64,000 bases of DNA from Alkaliphilus peptidifermentans DSM 18978. GTDB lineage: Bacteria; Bacillota; Clostridia; Peptostreptococcales; Natronincolaceae. The first letter of the stretch is position 1, and each line of letters starts with the position of its first letter. The stretch covers positions 62,001-126,000 of the forward strand of contig NZ_FMUS01000003.1 of the NCBI RefSeq assembly GCF_900101495.1. Direction: 5' to 3'. Positions 1 through 8,829 of the stretch are shown here, in pieces. Both the position numbers and the translations under genes were made by a program. The notes beneath the pieces were generated by a model that did no database searches, had not been told where the DNA came from, and saw only the letters and a program-made list of their open reading frames with translations.

Positions 1-1
1 T

Positions 2-712
2 AATAATTTAGGCTATGCCTATAAAGAAAATAAAGTTTTAGAGCATATTAACTTTTCTGTAGAAAAGGGAGAGGTGCTGGGGGTTTTAGGACCAAATGGT
101 GCTGGAAAATCCACACTTATGACGATATGTGCAACACTTCTTAAGCCATCTGAGGGGGAAATAGTTTATTATGGTGACATCAGCATAGATTATAAAAAGC
201 TAAGAAGAAAGATTGGCTTTGTACCACAGGAAATTGCATTATATGAAGAATTGACCCCAGCAGAAAATTTATATTTCTTTGGGAAACTTTATGGATTAAA
301 AAGAGATGAGTTGAAGTTACAAGTTGCTCATGCAGCAGAGCTAACTGGTATAGCTATTAATGAAAGAAAAAAAATAAAAGAATTGTCCGGTGGAATGAAA
401 AGAAGGGTGAATATTGCTGCTGCTATAATAAACTCTCCAGAAATTCTGATTATGGATGAACCAACTGTCGGTATTGATATTCAATCTAGAAGGGAGATTC
501 TTATGGCGGTAGGGAATATGATGGAAAGTGGAAAGGCAATTCTTTATTCATCCCATTATTTTGATGAAATAGTAAAGGTATGCTCAAAAATATTAGTATT
601 GAAGGATGGAAAAGTATCTGCCTATGGAACCAGTAACGAACTTATTCCTAAGCATGTACAAGGAGATGTATCCTTAGAAGAGAATCGTCTATTAGACTCA
701 TTTTTTCTTTAG
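2..712 (+). CDS. ABC transporter ATP-binding protein (5' end outside window)
   Basis: The reading frame is open from the window edge, so the N-terminus is missing. The visible 236 residues are a complete-looking ABC ATPase core: Walker A GPNGAGKS, Q-loop VPQE, signature LSGGMKRR, Walker B ILIMDEPT and switch His in SSHYFDE. It would energise the two ABC-2 type permeases encoded at 1943-3171 and 3168-4373, from the cytoplasmic face of the membrane. One ATPase followed by two such permeases resembles drug or lantibiotic/linearmycin exporters; the substrate cannot be read from sequence. It is separated from the permeases by a lipoprotein gene, which is less usual. Confidence 0.9.
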   Translation, partial: NNLGYAYKENKVLEHINFSVEKGEVLGVLGPNGAGKSTLMTICATLLKPSEGEIVYYGDISIDYKKLRRKIGFVPQEIALYEELTPAENLYFFGKLYGLKRDELKLQVAHAAELTGIAINERKKIKELSGGMKRRVNIAAAIINSPEILIMDEPTVGIDIQSRREILMAVGNMMESGKAILYSSHYFDEIVKVCSKILVLKDGKVSAYGTSNELIPKHVQGDVSLEENRLLDSFFL

Positions 713-781
713 ATGTTGAGAAATAATAACTATTGTGTTACTATGAATAATGTAGAAAAATCACACTTAGGGGGAAAACAG

Positions 782-1855
782 ATGAAAAAAAATAAAATAA
801 TGTCGATTATGATAGTGATGCTACTGGTGAGTGCACTTATTTTAACAGGTTGCACTAAAACTAGAAGCACTAAAGAAGTACTTAAAGATGTCTTTGCAAA
901 TGAAGTAGAAATTACTTCTGCTGAAGGCAAAATAGAAATGTCTCTGAATGTAAATATGGAAGGCTTTGATGTTACTACTGTAGACGATCCTCAAATGCTA
1001 ATTGTAATGAATATGTTAAACAACTTAAAAATAACAATGAATTATGCTACTGATCTAGAGCTTGAGAAATCTGCTATAGACTTTAATGCTGATATGGGTG
1101 GAATGTCCTTCTCTGGAAAGATTTTTACATATGATGAGAAGATAGCAATTCATATGCCTTTCTTAACTCAATTTCTAGGTGACCCAAGATTAGCTAGTGG
1201 TTATATAGTTATGAGCCTAGAAGAAATAGCCGAAATGCAAGGTAGTACCTTAAATATTTCTGATACAGATAAAACTAAGGAATTGGTGATGAGCTTAATA
1301 AACTCAATTATCTCTGAACTAGATGATAAAGCTCTTAGTAATAATGGATCCTCTACTATAGAGGTTGGTGGGCAATCGGTTAAGGTTGACGAAATTCAAA
1401 TTGATATCGGTAAAGAAGAAATAAAGAGCATTGCACTAACCACTATTAATCTATTGGAGGATAAAGATTTTAGAGATTTGGTATTTGAAATGGCGCAAGC
1501 CTATGATCCATTCTTATCAAGACAGGACTTTGATGAAGAACTAGACAGCTTAAATTCAGCAGAAGCTACTGAAGAAATAAACAATGCCTTAGAGGAAATA
1601 GGAGAAATTATTGACTTTAACAAGACAGGGATTAAAACCCAGCTATTCATTGATAAAAATGATAACGTGATTAGAACTATTATGAAAATGTCTCTGGCAA
1701 TTAACGATGACGGAGAAGCATTCGAGGTTACCTTCAATGTAACAGATGACAAGTGGAACATAAATAAGCCTGTAACAATCGATATACCTGATATTAATGA
1801 AAGTAATAGCTTAGATTTATTTGAAATATTATTTGGTGGATTTTTGGGATATTAA
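782..1855 (+). CDS. Putative lipoprotein, unknown function
   Basis: The start is taken at ATG 782, behind TTAGGGGGAAAACAG, rather than at 713 directly after the upstream stop. The 357-residue product begins with a lysine-rich stretch and hydrophobic segment ending in the lipobox LTGC, so it should be lipid-anchored on the outer face of the membrane. The rest is acidic and soluble, with a repeated pattern of short polar strands. It resembles the broad class of Firmicute lipoproteins found beside ABC exporters, but I do not recognise a specific family. It lies between an ABC ATPase and its permeases and is followed by a terminator, so it may end the first transcription unit. Confidence 0.75.
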   Translation: MKKNKIMSIMIVMLLVSALILTGCTKTRSTKEVLKDVFANEVEITSAEGKIEMSLNVNMEGFDVTTVDDPQMLIVMNMLNNLKITMNYATDLELEKSAIDFNADMGGMSFSGKIFTYDEKIAIHMPFLTQFLGDPRLASGYIVMSLEEIAEMQGSTLNISDTDKTKELVMSLINSIISELDDKALSNNGSSTIEVGGQSVKVDEIQIDIGKEEIKSIALTTINLLEDKDFRDLVFEMAQAYDPFLSRQDFDEELDSLNSAEATEEINNALEEIGEIIDFNKTGIKTQLFIDKNDNVIRTIMKMSLAINDDGEAFEVTFNVTDDKWNINKPVTIDIPDINESNSLDLFEILFGGFLGY

Positions 1856-1886
1856 AACTGTATTTCTTATAACACATTAAAAGATG

Positions 1887-1914
1887 AAAAGCTGGTTGCA
1901 ATGCCAGCTTTTTT
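1887..1914 (+). terminator. Rho-independent terminator after the lipoprotein gene
   Basis: The inverted repeat AAAAGCTGG / CCAGCTTTT has an 8-base loop and is followed by a short T-run. It lies 30 bases after the lipoprotein stop and before the permease genes. Confidence 0.8.
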
Positions 1915-1942
1915 CTAACAAGAATTTTGGGGTGATGATATT

Positions 1943-3171
1943 TTGAAAACAATAATAGCTATAGCATTCAATCAAATAAAAACAATTTTCTACGACTGGA
2001 AAAAGCTATTATTATATGCTTTCATTCCCATAATACTTCTAATCTTTTTATCTATGGGTTTTAGCAATCTATTTGAACAGGGTATATATTTAGAACCCTT
2101 TGAAGTGATCGTAGTAAACCAGGATACCCATCATCTATCTTCTCTTCTGGTTTATCAGATTAAAGAAGATAAAAATCTTGCAAGTCTAGTAAATGTAACT
2201 GTATTGGATGGTGAAGAGGAGGCAATGGAGCTTGTTAGAGAGAATCAAGTGGTGGCAGCTGTCATTATTCCCGATGGCTTTATAAATAGCTTAGAGCGGG
2301 GAACAAACCATTCAGTGAAACTGATTACCAGCTTAACTCAACCGGTGAAGGCTCACATGATAAGGTCGATTATGGAAAGCTATATGAAAAGCGTATCGGC
2401 AGGCCAAAGCGCTGTAAATACAGTATGGGATTACTACATAGAAATGGGTATGGACAGTAATGAACGTAGAGAAAAAATTGAAAATGTAATAAATGATATA
2501 ACATTAAGGGCTTATTTTGTAAGAGGAAATACAATACAGAAAAAAACTATACCAGGTGTAAATAGTATCCCGCCGTTGGTTTTTTATGGTGTCTCCATAG
2601 TTTTGGTTATAGTTATGTTAAGTGCAATATCTTATGGTAGGCAAATTATTGAAGATAGAAAAAAAGGGTAATAGAGCGTGTTATTCTGACTGGAATATCA
2701 GCAAATCTATATTTTATGGGTAAGTTTTTTGGATTGTTTGTTATTGGTTTAATTCAAGGGGCCATTTTGTTTATTCCTCTAGCATATTTGCTAGAGGCAA
2801 ACTATAATATAGCATGGATATACACATGTGTAATACTAATAACTACAGCCTTTATAATTTCATCTGTCACAATGGCTGGAATAACTTTTATTACCAATGG
2901 TGAAAAATTTCAATATATAGGAAATTTTGCAATTCTTGTTTCTGCCATTATTGGAGGTGGCTTTATACCTCATATTTATCTGCCTGAGCTTGTTAAATCC
3001 ATTTCACCATTAACTCTACACTATTGGGTAATGGGAAGTGTGATTAGTTTTTCTGGTAAGCAAAATTATGAAGGATTACAATCTCTGGCTACTGTAATAC
3101 TCTTTGCTATATTTATTTTGATGCTATCCTATTTACGTTATACTAAAGCTAAGGAGTGGCAATTAGGATGA
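1943..3171 (+). pseudogene. ABC-2 type permease, split by a one-base frameshift
   Basis: The gene begins with TTG 1943 behind GGGGTGATG and encodes 242 residues with an N-terminal membrane helix and a long extracytoplasmic domain, then stops. The other frame continues without a gap (KRVIERVILTGISANLYFMGK) into the C-terminal membrane helices, ending at 3171. Joined, the product is about 409 residues, matching the neighbouring permease (401). The frames switch at an A7 run at 2659-2665; one extra A would restore the reading. It is either a broken gene, a sequencing error or a slippage site. The last codons overlap the start of the next permease (ATGA). Confidence 0.8.
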
Positions 3172-4373
3172 AGACCTTAAACATCGCATTTTTTAAGCTT
3201 AAGGCACTGGTGAAATTAAAATCTGCATGGCTTACAATACTGGTTATTCCTATAATATTTACATTTATTGCAGGTGGTATTTACAGCCCCAAAACAACAG
3301 CAGAAACTATTCCAATAGCCATAGTTGATGAAGATAATAGCCAATATTCTAATTTTCTCATAGGCCTTATAAAAGAAGAGGGGCTATTGGAGGTTATAGA
3401 AGCAGATATAGCTTACGGACTAGAGCTTGTAAAAGATCATAAGGTAGAAGGAACCTATATCATTAAAGAAGGCTTCCAAAGCTTAATTAGGAAGGATTTA
3501 AATCCCCAGATGGAGGTTATCAAGTCATCAAATTCCTATGGAGCAGATGCCATTAGTGAAATAATTGCCAGTGGATTAGTCAGACTTCAATCTAATGCAA
3601 GGGCCGCCAATATTATTATTAAAGAATATGAAAAGAGACAAGAACTTAATGATCAGGAAAAAGAGCGATTATGGGAAGAGATATTTAATCATTCAGAAGG
3701 GTATTGGTATCCTCAGCAATTAATGAAGCTGGATTATCAATCGTTATATTTTAATCAGGAATCAGCTGACAAAGGCAGCCCGGTTGGTTTTTCAGAAGGA
3801 CCATTTGGTGTGATATTAGTTTTCATAGCGTTATCAGGCATATATGGGTTAGGGTCATTCTCAAATGAACTTAAATTAGGAACATTTAAAAGACTTTACT
3901 TAATTACCAATTCAACGAGGGCATTAATTATTGGTAATTTAGCACCGTTAGTAGTAATACTTTCTCTTCAAGCTTCAATTTTGTTTTTTGCTCTAAACAA
4001 ATTTTATGGAATATACACAGATATTTCATTATTAAATCTAATAATAACTGTGTTAGCTTATATAATTCTAACTGCCTGCGGAGTGGTTTTATTATCAACA
4101 TTTTCAATAAAGGAATCACAGCTACAAAATAGATATGCAATATTTGTTCTTATATCCTCTATAGTTGGAGGTAGCTTCTGGTCGGTAGACTTAATGCCAT
4201 CGAACTTGAAAATGGTAGCAGGACTAACCCCCCAAGGTATTACAATGGAAATGTTCAAAATGGCAAATTTGGGCAATTTAAAAATGCTTATGATTTACTT
4301 TGTTGCAATTATTATTGTTTCTTTATTATTGCTATTATTAAGTAAAAAAAGAATAGAGACCTATCTTAAGTAA
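3168..4373 (+). CDS. ABC-2 type permease
   Basis: The start is ATG 3168, which overlaps the preceding stop (ATGA) and is preceded by AAGGAG at 3151. The 401-residue protein has one N-terminal membrane helix, an extracytoplasmic domain of about 170 residues (starting near PIAIVDEDNSQYS) and a C-terminal bundle of about five helices, the layout of ABC-2 membrane proteins with a large loop. It pairs with the permease upstream as a probable heterodimer and with the ATPase at 2-712. Translational coupling suggests fixed stoichiometry. The substrate is unknown; export of a hydrophobic antibiotic is a guess from the family. Confidence 0.85.
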   Translation: MKTLNIAFFKLKALVKLKSAWLTILVIPIIFTFIAGGIYSPKTTAETIPIAIVDEDNSQYSNFLIGLIKEEGLLEVIEADIAYGLELVKDHKVEGTYIIKEGFQSLIRKDLNPQMEVIKSSNSYGADAISEIIASGLVRLQSNARAANIIIKEYEKRQELNDQEKERLWEEIFNHSEGYWYPQQLMKLDYQSLYFNQESADKGSPVGFSEGPFGVILVFIALSGIYGLGSFSNELKLGTFKRLYLITNSTRALIIGNLAPLVVILSLQASILFFALNKFYGIYTDISLLNLIITVLAYIILTACGVVLLSTFSIKESQLQNRYAIFVLISSIVGGSFWSVDLMPSNLKMVAGLTPQGITMEMFKMANLGNLKMLMIYFVAIIIVSLLLLLLSKKRIETYLK

Positions 4374-4393
4374 AAAAAAGCCTCCATAGTACA

Positions 4394-4467
4394 CTCAAAC
4401 TGTTGAAAATAACCCAGCATCCCTACGTATTTCGTAAAGGTGCTGGGTTTTCTTGATCCTGTTTGTA
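4394..4467. repeat. Palindromic intergenic repeat related to the 150-bp elements
   Basis: A long imperfect hairpin (AACCCAGCA at 4411 with TGCTGGGTT at 4441, plus outer CAAAC/GTTTG) fills the gap between convergent permease and folC genes. Its centre CCCTACGTATTTCGTA and its edge AAACTGTTGAAAA resemble the elements at 41177-41326 and 47250-47400 (AGACTGATGAAAAA, CCTTACGTATTACGTA). It may be a deleted relative that now serves as a bidirectional terminator. Confidence 0.6.
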
Positions 4468-4481
4468 GTTAATTGACTTTT

Positions 4482-5798
4482 TTAACTTGCTTGCTCATTT
4501 TCCAGTGTACTAAATAATATTCTTCTTACATCACCGACTAAGTAAAGGGATCCGGTAAATATTGTTGCTTCTCCGGTTTCTACTGTTTGTAAAGCTGTAA
4601 TTACTGAGTCTTCAATTGAATTGGTTATTAGAATCTCCTTGCCATAACCAGCAGCTAAAAAAGCTAATTCTGATGGATCGATGGCATTAGGATTATTTGG
4701 TTTTGTGACAATAACTCGCTGACAAAGCGGTACAAGTTTATTTAACACCCCTGTAACATCTTTATTATTAAGCATACCTATAACTAAATTAAGCTTCATA
4801 TCCTTAAAATACTTTTCTATTGCCATTGCCAAAACCTCAGCCCCTTGAAGATTATGGGCTCCGTCAATTAAAACTAAAGGAGATTCATATACTAATTCCA
4901 GCCTACCAGCCCAGCTGTTTAATAATACCCCCCGACATATGTCATCGTCTGTTATATCAATCAAATTGTTATGACGTAATACAAGGGCAGTTTCAATTGC
5001 TATTGCAGCATTATAAATCTGATGAAGTCCTAACATTTGAATTTTAATATCCGGCAACGCAGAAAATCTATTTTCATATTTAAATACTTGTCCCTTTAAA
5101 CTCTCTTCTATAAGAAGTATACCTTCTTTTTCAACTCTATAGGTTAGTGCACTTTTTTCTTCGGCAACTTTTTTAATTACAGCTTCTACCAAAGGCTCCT
5201 GCCAATGGTAAACTACTAATCCTTTTGGTTTAATAATACCTGCCTTATGAGAGGCTATAACCTCCAAGTTATTACCTAATACATCTATATGATCTATAGC
5301 TATAGGAGTAATTACTGAAATCAATGAGTCTTCAATTACATTAGTGGCATCATATAAACCTCCTAACCCTACTTCTAGTACAACATAATCTACATTTTGA
5401 TTATTATAGTAAACGAAGGCTAGTAATGTCATTAAATCAAACATTGCAGGGTGAGGCATCCCTTCTTCTATCATAGGATCTATAATCTCTTTAATCATAG
5501 AAAAATTTAAAGCGAACTCATCTTGAAGAATATTTAGACCGTTTATTCTTAGTCTGTCAGTATAGCAATGGAGATGGGGAGATGTAAATAAACCAACCTG
5601 ATATCCACCTGCTATTAATATACTGTGAATAAATGAAGAGGTTGAGCCTTTGCCATTGGTACCAGCGACATGAATGTATTTTAGATTTTTATGGGGATTA
5701 TTTAATTTTGTCAATATAGAGCTAAGCATTTCCAGTGTTAATCTAGTACCATGGGAGTGAGAAAACTCAATGTATTGGATAGCCTCATAAAATTTCAA
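4482..5798 (-). CDS. folC: Bifunctional folylpolyglutamate synthase / dihydrofolate synthase
   Basis: This 438-residue protein is a cytoplasmic Mur-ligase-family enzyme that adds glutamate to folates and, in bifunctional forms, to dihydropteroate. Visible marks are the P-loop HVAGTNGKGSTSSF (residues about 43-56), the GLGGLYDATNV segment, and the C-terminal ligase motif LIDGAHNLQGAEVLAMAIEK. Length is typical. The start ATG at 5798 has a good GGAGGGAAT site upstream. It stands alone on the minus strand, convergent with the ABC genes and divergent from the encapsulin pair. Confidence 0.93.
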   Translation of the reverse strand: MKFYEAIQYIEFSHSHGTRLTLEMLSSILTKLNNPHKNLKYIHVAGTNGKGSTSSFIHSILIAGGYQVGLFTSPHLHCYTDRLRINGLNILQDEFALNFSMIKEIIDPMIEEGMPHPAMFDLMTLLAFVYYNNQNVDYVVLEVGLGGLYDATNVIEDSLISVITPIAIDHIDVLGNNLEVIASHKAGIIKPKGLVVYHWQEPLVEAVIKKVAEEKSALTYRVEKEGILLIEESLKGQVFKYENRFSALPDIKIQMLGLHQIYNAAIAIETALVLRHNNLIDITDDDICRGVLLNSWAGRLELVYESPLVLIDGAHNLQGAEVLAMAIEKYFKDMKLNLVIGMLNNKDVTGVLNKLVPLCQRVIVTKPNNPNAIDPSELAFLAAGYGKEILITNSIEDSVITALQTVETGEATIFTGSLYLVGDVRRILFSTLENEQAS

Positions 5799-6067
5799 TC
5801 GGATTCCCTCCTAATCATAATTTTTCTAAATTTATAGTGGAGCAAGATTAATTATACTACCAGCGTGTCTCTCCAGCAATAGGGAAAAAAAGAGAATTTA
5901 TAGCTTGTTTTAGGGAAATTTGTTATATAAAAAAGAAATGAAGAAAATATCCTTAAAATTGGATGAAAAAAATAAAATAACTCTGAAAGCAACTATTTTG
6001 AAAGAAAGACATAAAGATTGGTTATTATAATAAGATATATTAAGAAAATTATGAAGGAGGATATTTA

Positions 6068-6439
6068 ATGCCAAGTTTTGCTAATCCATTTCAAGGTAAT
6101 ATTAACAGGAAAATTTCTAAGGAAGAATTAATTCAAGCAGTTAGGTTAGATATTGCAGGTGAACTAGAAGCAATATTTGTTTATGATGCCCATGCCATGG
6201 CAACAGATGATCCAAGAGCAAAAAAAATATTAGAAGACATTAGAGACGAAGAAAAAGCCCATGTAGGAGAATTGATGGAGTTATTAAAAATACTTGATCC
6301 TAGAGAAGCTAAATTTTTTGAAGAGGGGGTTCAAGAGGTACGTGAAATGATGGAGGAGCTAGGAAATGAGGGATTTTTAATATCTGAGGAGAAGAAAAGT
6401 AAAGCCCTTAAAACCGTGGGAAGTCTGTTAGAAAAATAG
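6068..6439 (+). CDS. Encapsulated ferritin-like protein (encapsulin cargo)
   Basis: This 123-residue, mostly helical protein carries the encapsulated-ferritin pattern: GELEAIFVYDAHA with the first metal glutamate and RDEEKAHVGELMELL with the E-x2-H pair. EncFtn proteins form open rings that oxidise Fe(II) and need the shell to store it. The last ten residues, LKTVGSLLEK, match the family-1 cargo-loading tail (TVGSL core), joined by a short linker. It lies 12 bases before the shell gene and is preceded by AAGGAGG. Assignment rests on both sequence and neighbour. Function in iron storage and oxidative stress defence is family knowledge. Confidence 0.93.
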   Translation: MPSFANPFQGNINRKISKEELIQAVRLDIAGELEAIFVYDAHAMATDDPRAKKILEDIRDEEKAHVGELMELLKILDPREAKFFEEGVQEVREMMEELGNEGFLISEEKKSKALKTVGSLLEK

Positions 6440-6451
6440 GAGGTGCAATAT

Positions 6452-7288
6452 ATGGAATACTTATTAAGGGATGATAGTCCATTTAGCCATGAAGTGTGGG
6501 ATGAAATAGATAAAATGGTTGTTAAGGTAGCCTCTGAGCAACTGGTGGGAAGGCGATTTTTATCTATTTATGGTCCGTTAGGTTCAGGTGTACAAAGTAT
6601 TGCTTTTGATCAGATTAATTATCAAGAAAAGGGAGAAATTGATCTATTTGGAGATGAGGAATCATATGAAATTTCTCCTGAAAACAGAAAATTTGTTGCT
6701 CTGCCAATGATTTATAAAGACTTAATTATATCCTGGAGGGATGTTGAATATAGCAAGCAATTTCATATGCCCTTAGATTTATCAACTATTGCTGCAGCCA
6801 CTGCTGCCTGTTCAATGAAGGAAGATTATTTAATATTCAATGGTAGTAAGGAATTCAGCAGTAAAGGACTTTTAAATGCAGAAGATAGACAGATTATAAA
6901 AAAGGAAGACTGGAAAATTGGAGAAAATCCCTTTAAGGATGTTGCCAAGGGTCTTCAACAATTAATTGGAAAGGGAGTATATGGTTCCTGTGCTTTAATT
7001 ACCAGCCCGCAGCTATATGTTCAAATGCAGAGGATTCAAGAGGGCACTGGAATTTTAGAGCTAAATAGAGTTAAGGAGCTAATTGATGGGAGAGTGTATC
7101 AATCACCTGTAATTACAGAGAATAAAGCTGTTTTAGTAGCAATGGGGCCACAGAATATGGATTTAGTAATTGGACAAGATATGGTTACCGGTTACATTGG
7201 GCCAGAGCAATTAAACCATAAGATGAGGGTCATGGAAACACTAACATTTAGGATAAAAAGGCCTGAAGCTATAGTAACCTTTGAGTAG
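6452..7288 (+). CDS. Encapsulin shell protein (family 1)
   Basis: The start is ATG 6452, spaced 7 bases behind AGGAGG; a GTG at 6443 lies inside that site. The 278-residue product has the family-1 encapsulin N-terminus (LLRDDSPFSHEVWDEID), an RRFLSIYGPLGSGVQSI segment, and LDLSTIAAATAACSMKEDYLIFNG, typical of the HK97-fold shell protein. Family members of this size self-assemble into cages of about 24 nm. Together with the ferritin-like cargo gene directly upstream it makes a minimal two-gene iron-storage compartment. No extra cargo gene is seen nearby. Confidence 0.95.
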   Translation: MEYLLRDDSPFSHEVWDEIDKMVVKVASEQLVGRRFLSIYGPLGSGVQSIAFDQINYQEKGEIDLFGDEESYEISPENRKFVALPMIYKDLIISWRDVEYSKQFHMPLDLSTIAAATAACSMKEDYLIFNGSKEFSSKGLLNAEDRQIIKKEDWKIGENPFKDVAKGLQQLIGKGVYGSCALITSPQLYVQMQRIQEGTGILELNRVKELIDGRVYQSPVITENKAVLVAMGPQNMDLVIGQDMVTGYIGPEQLNHKMRVMETLTFRIKRPEAIVTFE

Positions 7289-7338
7289 TACGCAAGATGA
7301 TGAGAGTAGTATTTTTAACAAATAATATTGAAAATCAG

Positions 7339-7366
7339 TTGACAGGGTGTTTCTAGATATGATAAA
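7339..7366 (+). promoter_or_regulatory. Probable sigma-A promoter of the lysine operon
   Basis: A perfect -35 TTGACA (7339-7344) is followed after 16 bases by GATAAA (7361-7366). It sits about 35 bases before the lysine riboswitch. Confidence 0.6.
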
Positions 7367-7401
7367 CTACCTACAATACACAGTTAAATACTAATTAATA
7401 G

Positions 7402-7570
7402 ATAGAGGTGCACCGAAGAAGAGTATATGTTAGGTGTTAAGAGGGGAAGTCCTCAATACTAGCATAAAAAGGCTGACGTGCCGAAATAGTCAATTTACTT
7501 TCAATTTGACTGTTGGGTGTCTGGTTAATAACTAGGCAACTGTCATAGAATACATTCTATGGAGTGCTAT
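7402..7570 (+). promoter_or_regulatory. Lysine riboswitch (L box)
   Basis: The hallmark segments occur in order: AGAGGTGCA near the 5' end, AGAGGGGAAGTCCTC, GGCTGACGTGCCGAA, GACTGTTGGGTGTCTGG, GGCAACTGTCAT and GGAGTGCTAT at the 3' end, with the outer stem closing ATAG to CTAT. This is the L-box pattern. It lies between a sigma-A promoter and asd and is followed by terminator hairpins, so it should stop transcription when lysine is abundant. Identification is by recognised consensus, not a covariance-model run. Confidence 0.93.
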
Positions 7571-7597
7571 TTGTTGATAGTGATAATATATATGCGT

Positions 7598-7682
7598 TGA
7601 AAACCATATTGTGGTTTTCATTCGTTATTTTTTTATTGCTTTAACAAACTCCTTTTAGAATATTCTAGGGAGTTTTTTTCTT
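7598..7682 (+). terminator. Terminator hairpins of the lysine riboswitch
   Basis: Two hairpins follow the aptamer. The first pairs GAAAACCA with TGGTTTTC (about 7599-7619) with a T-run some bases later. The second (7646-7680) pairs AAACTCC with GGGAGTTT around an inner TAGAA/TTCTA and runs directly into T7. The second has the classic terminator form and is the likelier expression platform. Confidence 0.8.
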
Positions 7683-7813
7683 TTTTTAGCACTTAATATA
7701 CAATAGAAACTATATTTGTGCTATATCATAAGATAATAAGAACACAACCTATTCTATTAATGTAACAAAATTTATTTATCAATAAAATTATAAGACGGAA
7801 GGGGAATATTATT

Positions 7814-8812
7814 ATGGGTTTAATTGTTGGTGTAGTTGGTGCAACAGGTGCAGTGGGAAGAAAGATGTTACAAATATTAGATGAAAGAAAATTGCCCATC
7901 GATCGATTAAGACTTTTTGCATCAGAAAAATCGGCAGGCACTACTGTTAGCTTTAGAGGGGAAGAAATTCAAGTTGAATTACTAACTGATGAAGTTATGA
8001 AGGATACTTTTGATTATCTATTGTTTTCAGCTGGTGGAGGAGTTTCAGAAAAATTTGCTCCAATTGCAGCTGCAGCAGGAAATATTGTTATTGATAATTC
8101 ATCACAGTGGAGAATGACAGAAGGGATACCGCTAATAGTACCAGAAGTGAATCCTCATGTTTTAAAGGGGTACCGCGGTATAATTGCTAATCCAAATTGT
8201 TCAACTATTCAAATGGTGGTGGCTTTATCACCTCTCCATAAGAGATATGGAATGAAGCGTATAGTAGTATCTACTTATCAAGCAGTATCAGGAAGTGGTT
8301 TTAAGGCTATTCAGGAGCTGGAAAACCAAACAAAGGATGAAAACCATCCTAATGAAGTTTACACAAGAAAGATCTTTGGAAATTGCATACCTCATATTGA
8401 TGTTTTCAACGAAAATGGATTTACTAAAGAAGAATTGAAAATGGTATATGAAACACAGAAGATATTTGATAATAAAGATATTCAAGTAAATGCTACAACT
8501 GTAAGAATTCCTGTTTACTATGGACACAGTGAATCGGTATATGTTGAATTTGAAGAAACACCAGATGTTAATGAAATTAAAGAGATCTTATCAAATTCAG
8601 AAGGAATTGTATTGATGGATAACCCTGAAGAAAACTGTTATCCAACACCACTTGAAGTAGAAAACACTGATGCTACCTATGTGGGAAGAATTAGAAAGGA
8701 TTTATTTAATCCAAAGGGTATTTCTTTATGGGTTGTAGCAGACAATTTAAGAAAAGGTGCAGCTACTAATGCTGTTCAAATTATAGAGGCTATGGAAAAA
8801 AATAATTTATAA
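7814..8812 (+). CDS. asd: Aspartate-semialdehyde dehydrogenase
   Basis: It reduces aspartyl phosphate to aspartate semialdehyde with NADPH, the branch point to lysine, diaminopimelate, threonine and methionine. The 332-residue protein has the NADP-binding GVVGATGAVGRKML at the N-terminus, the catalytic cysteine in NPNCSTIQMV (about residue 129) and the substrate region VPVYYGHSESVYVEF-like segment. Start ATG 7814 follows GGAAGGGG. It is the first gene behind the lysine riboswitch, ahead of dapA with an 17-base gap. Confidence 0.96.
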   Translation: MGLIVGVVGATGAVGRKMLQILDERKLPIDRLRLFASEKSAGTTVSFRGEEIQVELLTDEVMKDTFDYLLFSAGGGVSEKFAPIAAAAGNIVIDNSSQWRMTEGIPLIVPEVNPHVLKGYRGIIANPNCSTIQMVVALSPLHKRYGMKRIVVSTYQAVSGSGFKAIQELENQTKDENHPNEVYTRKIFGNCIPHIDVFNENGFTKEELKMVYETQKIFDNKDIQVNATTVRIPVYYGHSESVYVEFEETPDVNEIKEILSNSEGIVLMDNPEENCYPTPLEVENTDATYVGRIRKDLFNPKGISLWVVADNLRKGAATNAVQIIEAMEKNNL

Positions 8813-8829
8813 AAAGGAGCGGTTTTAGT

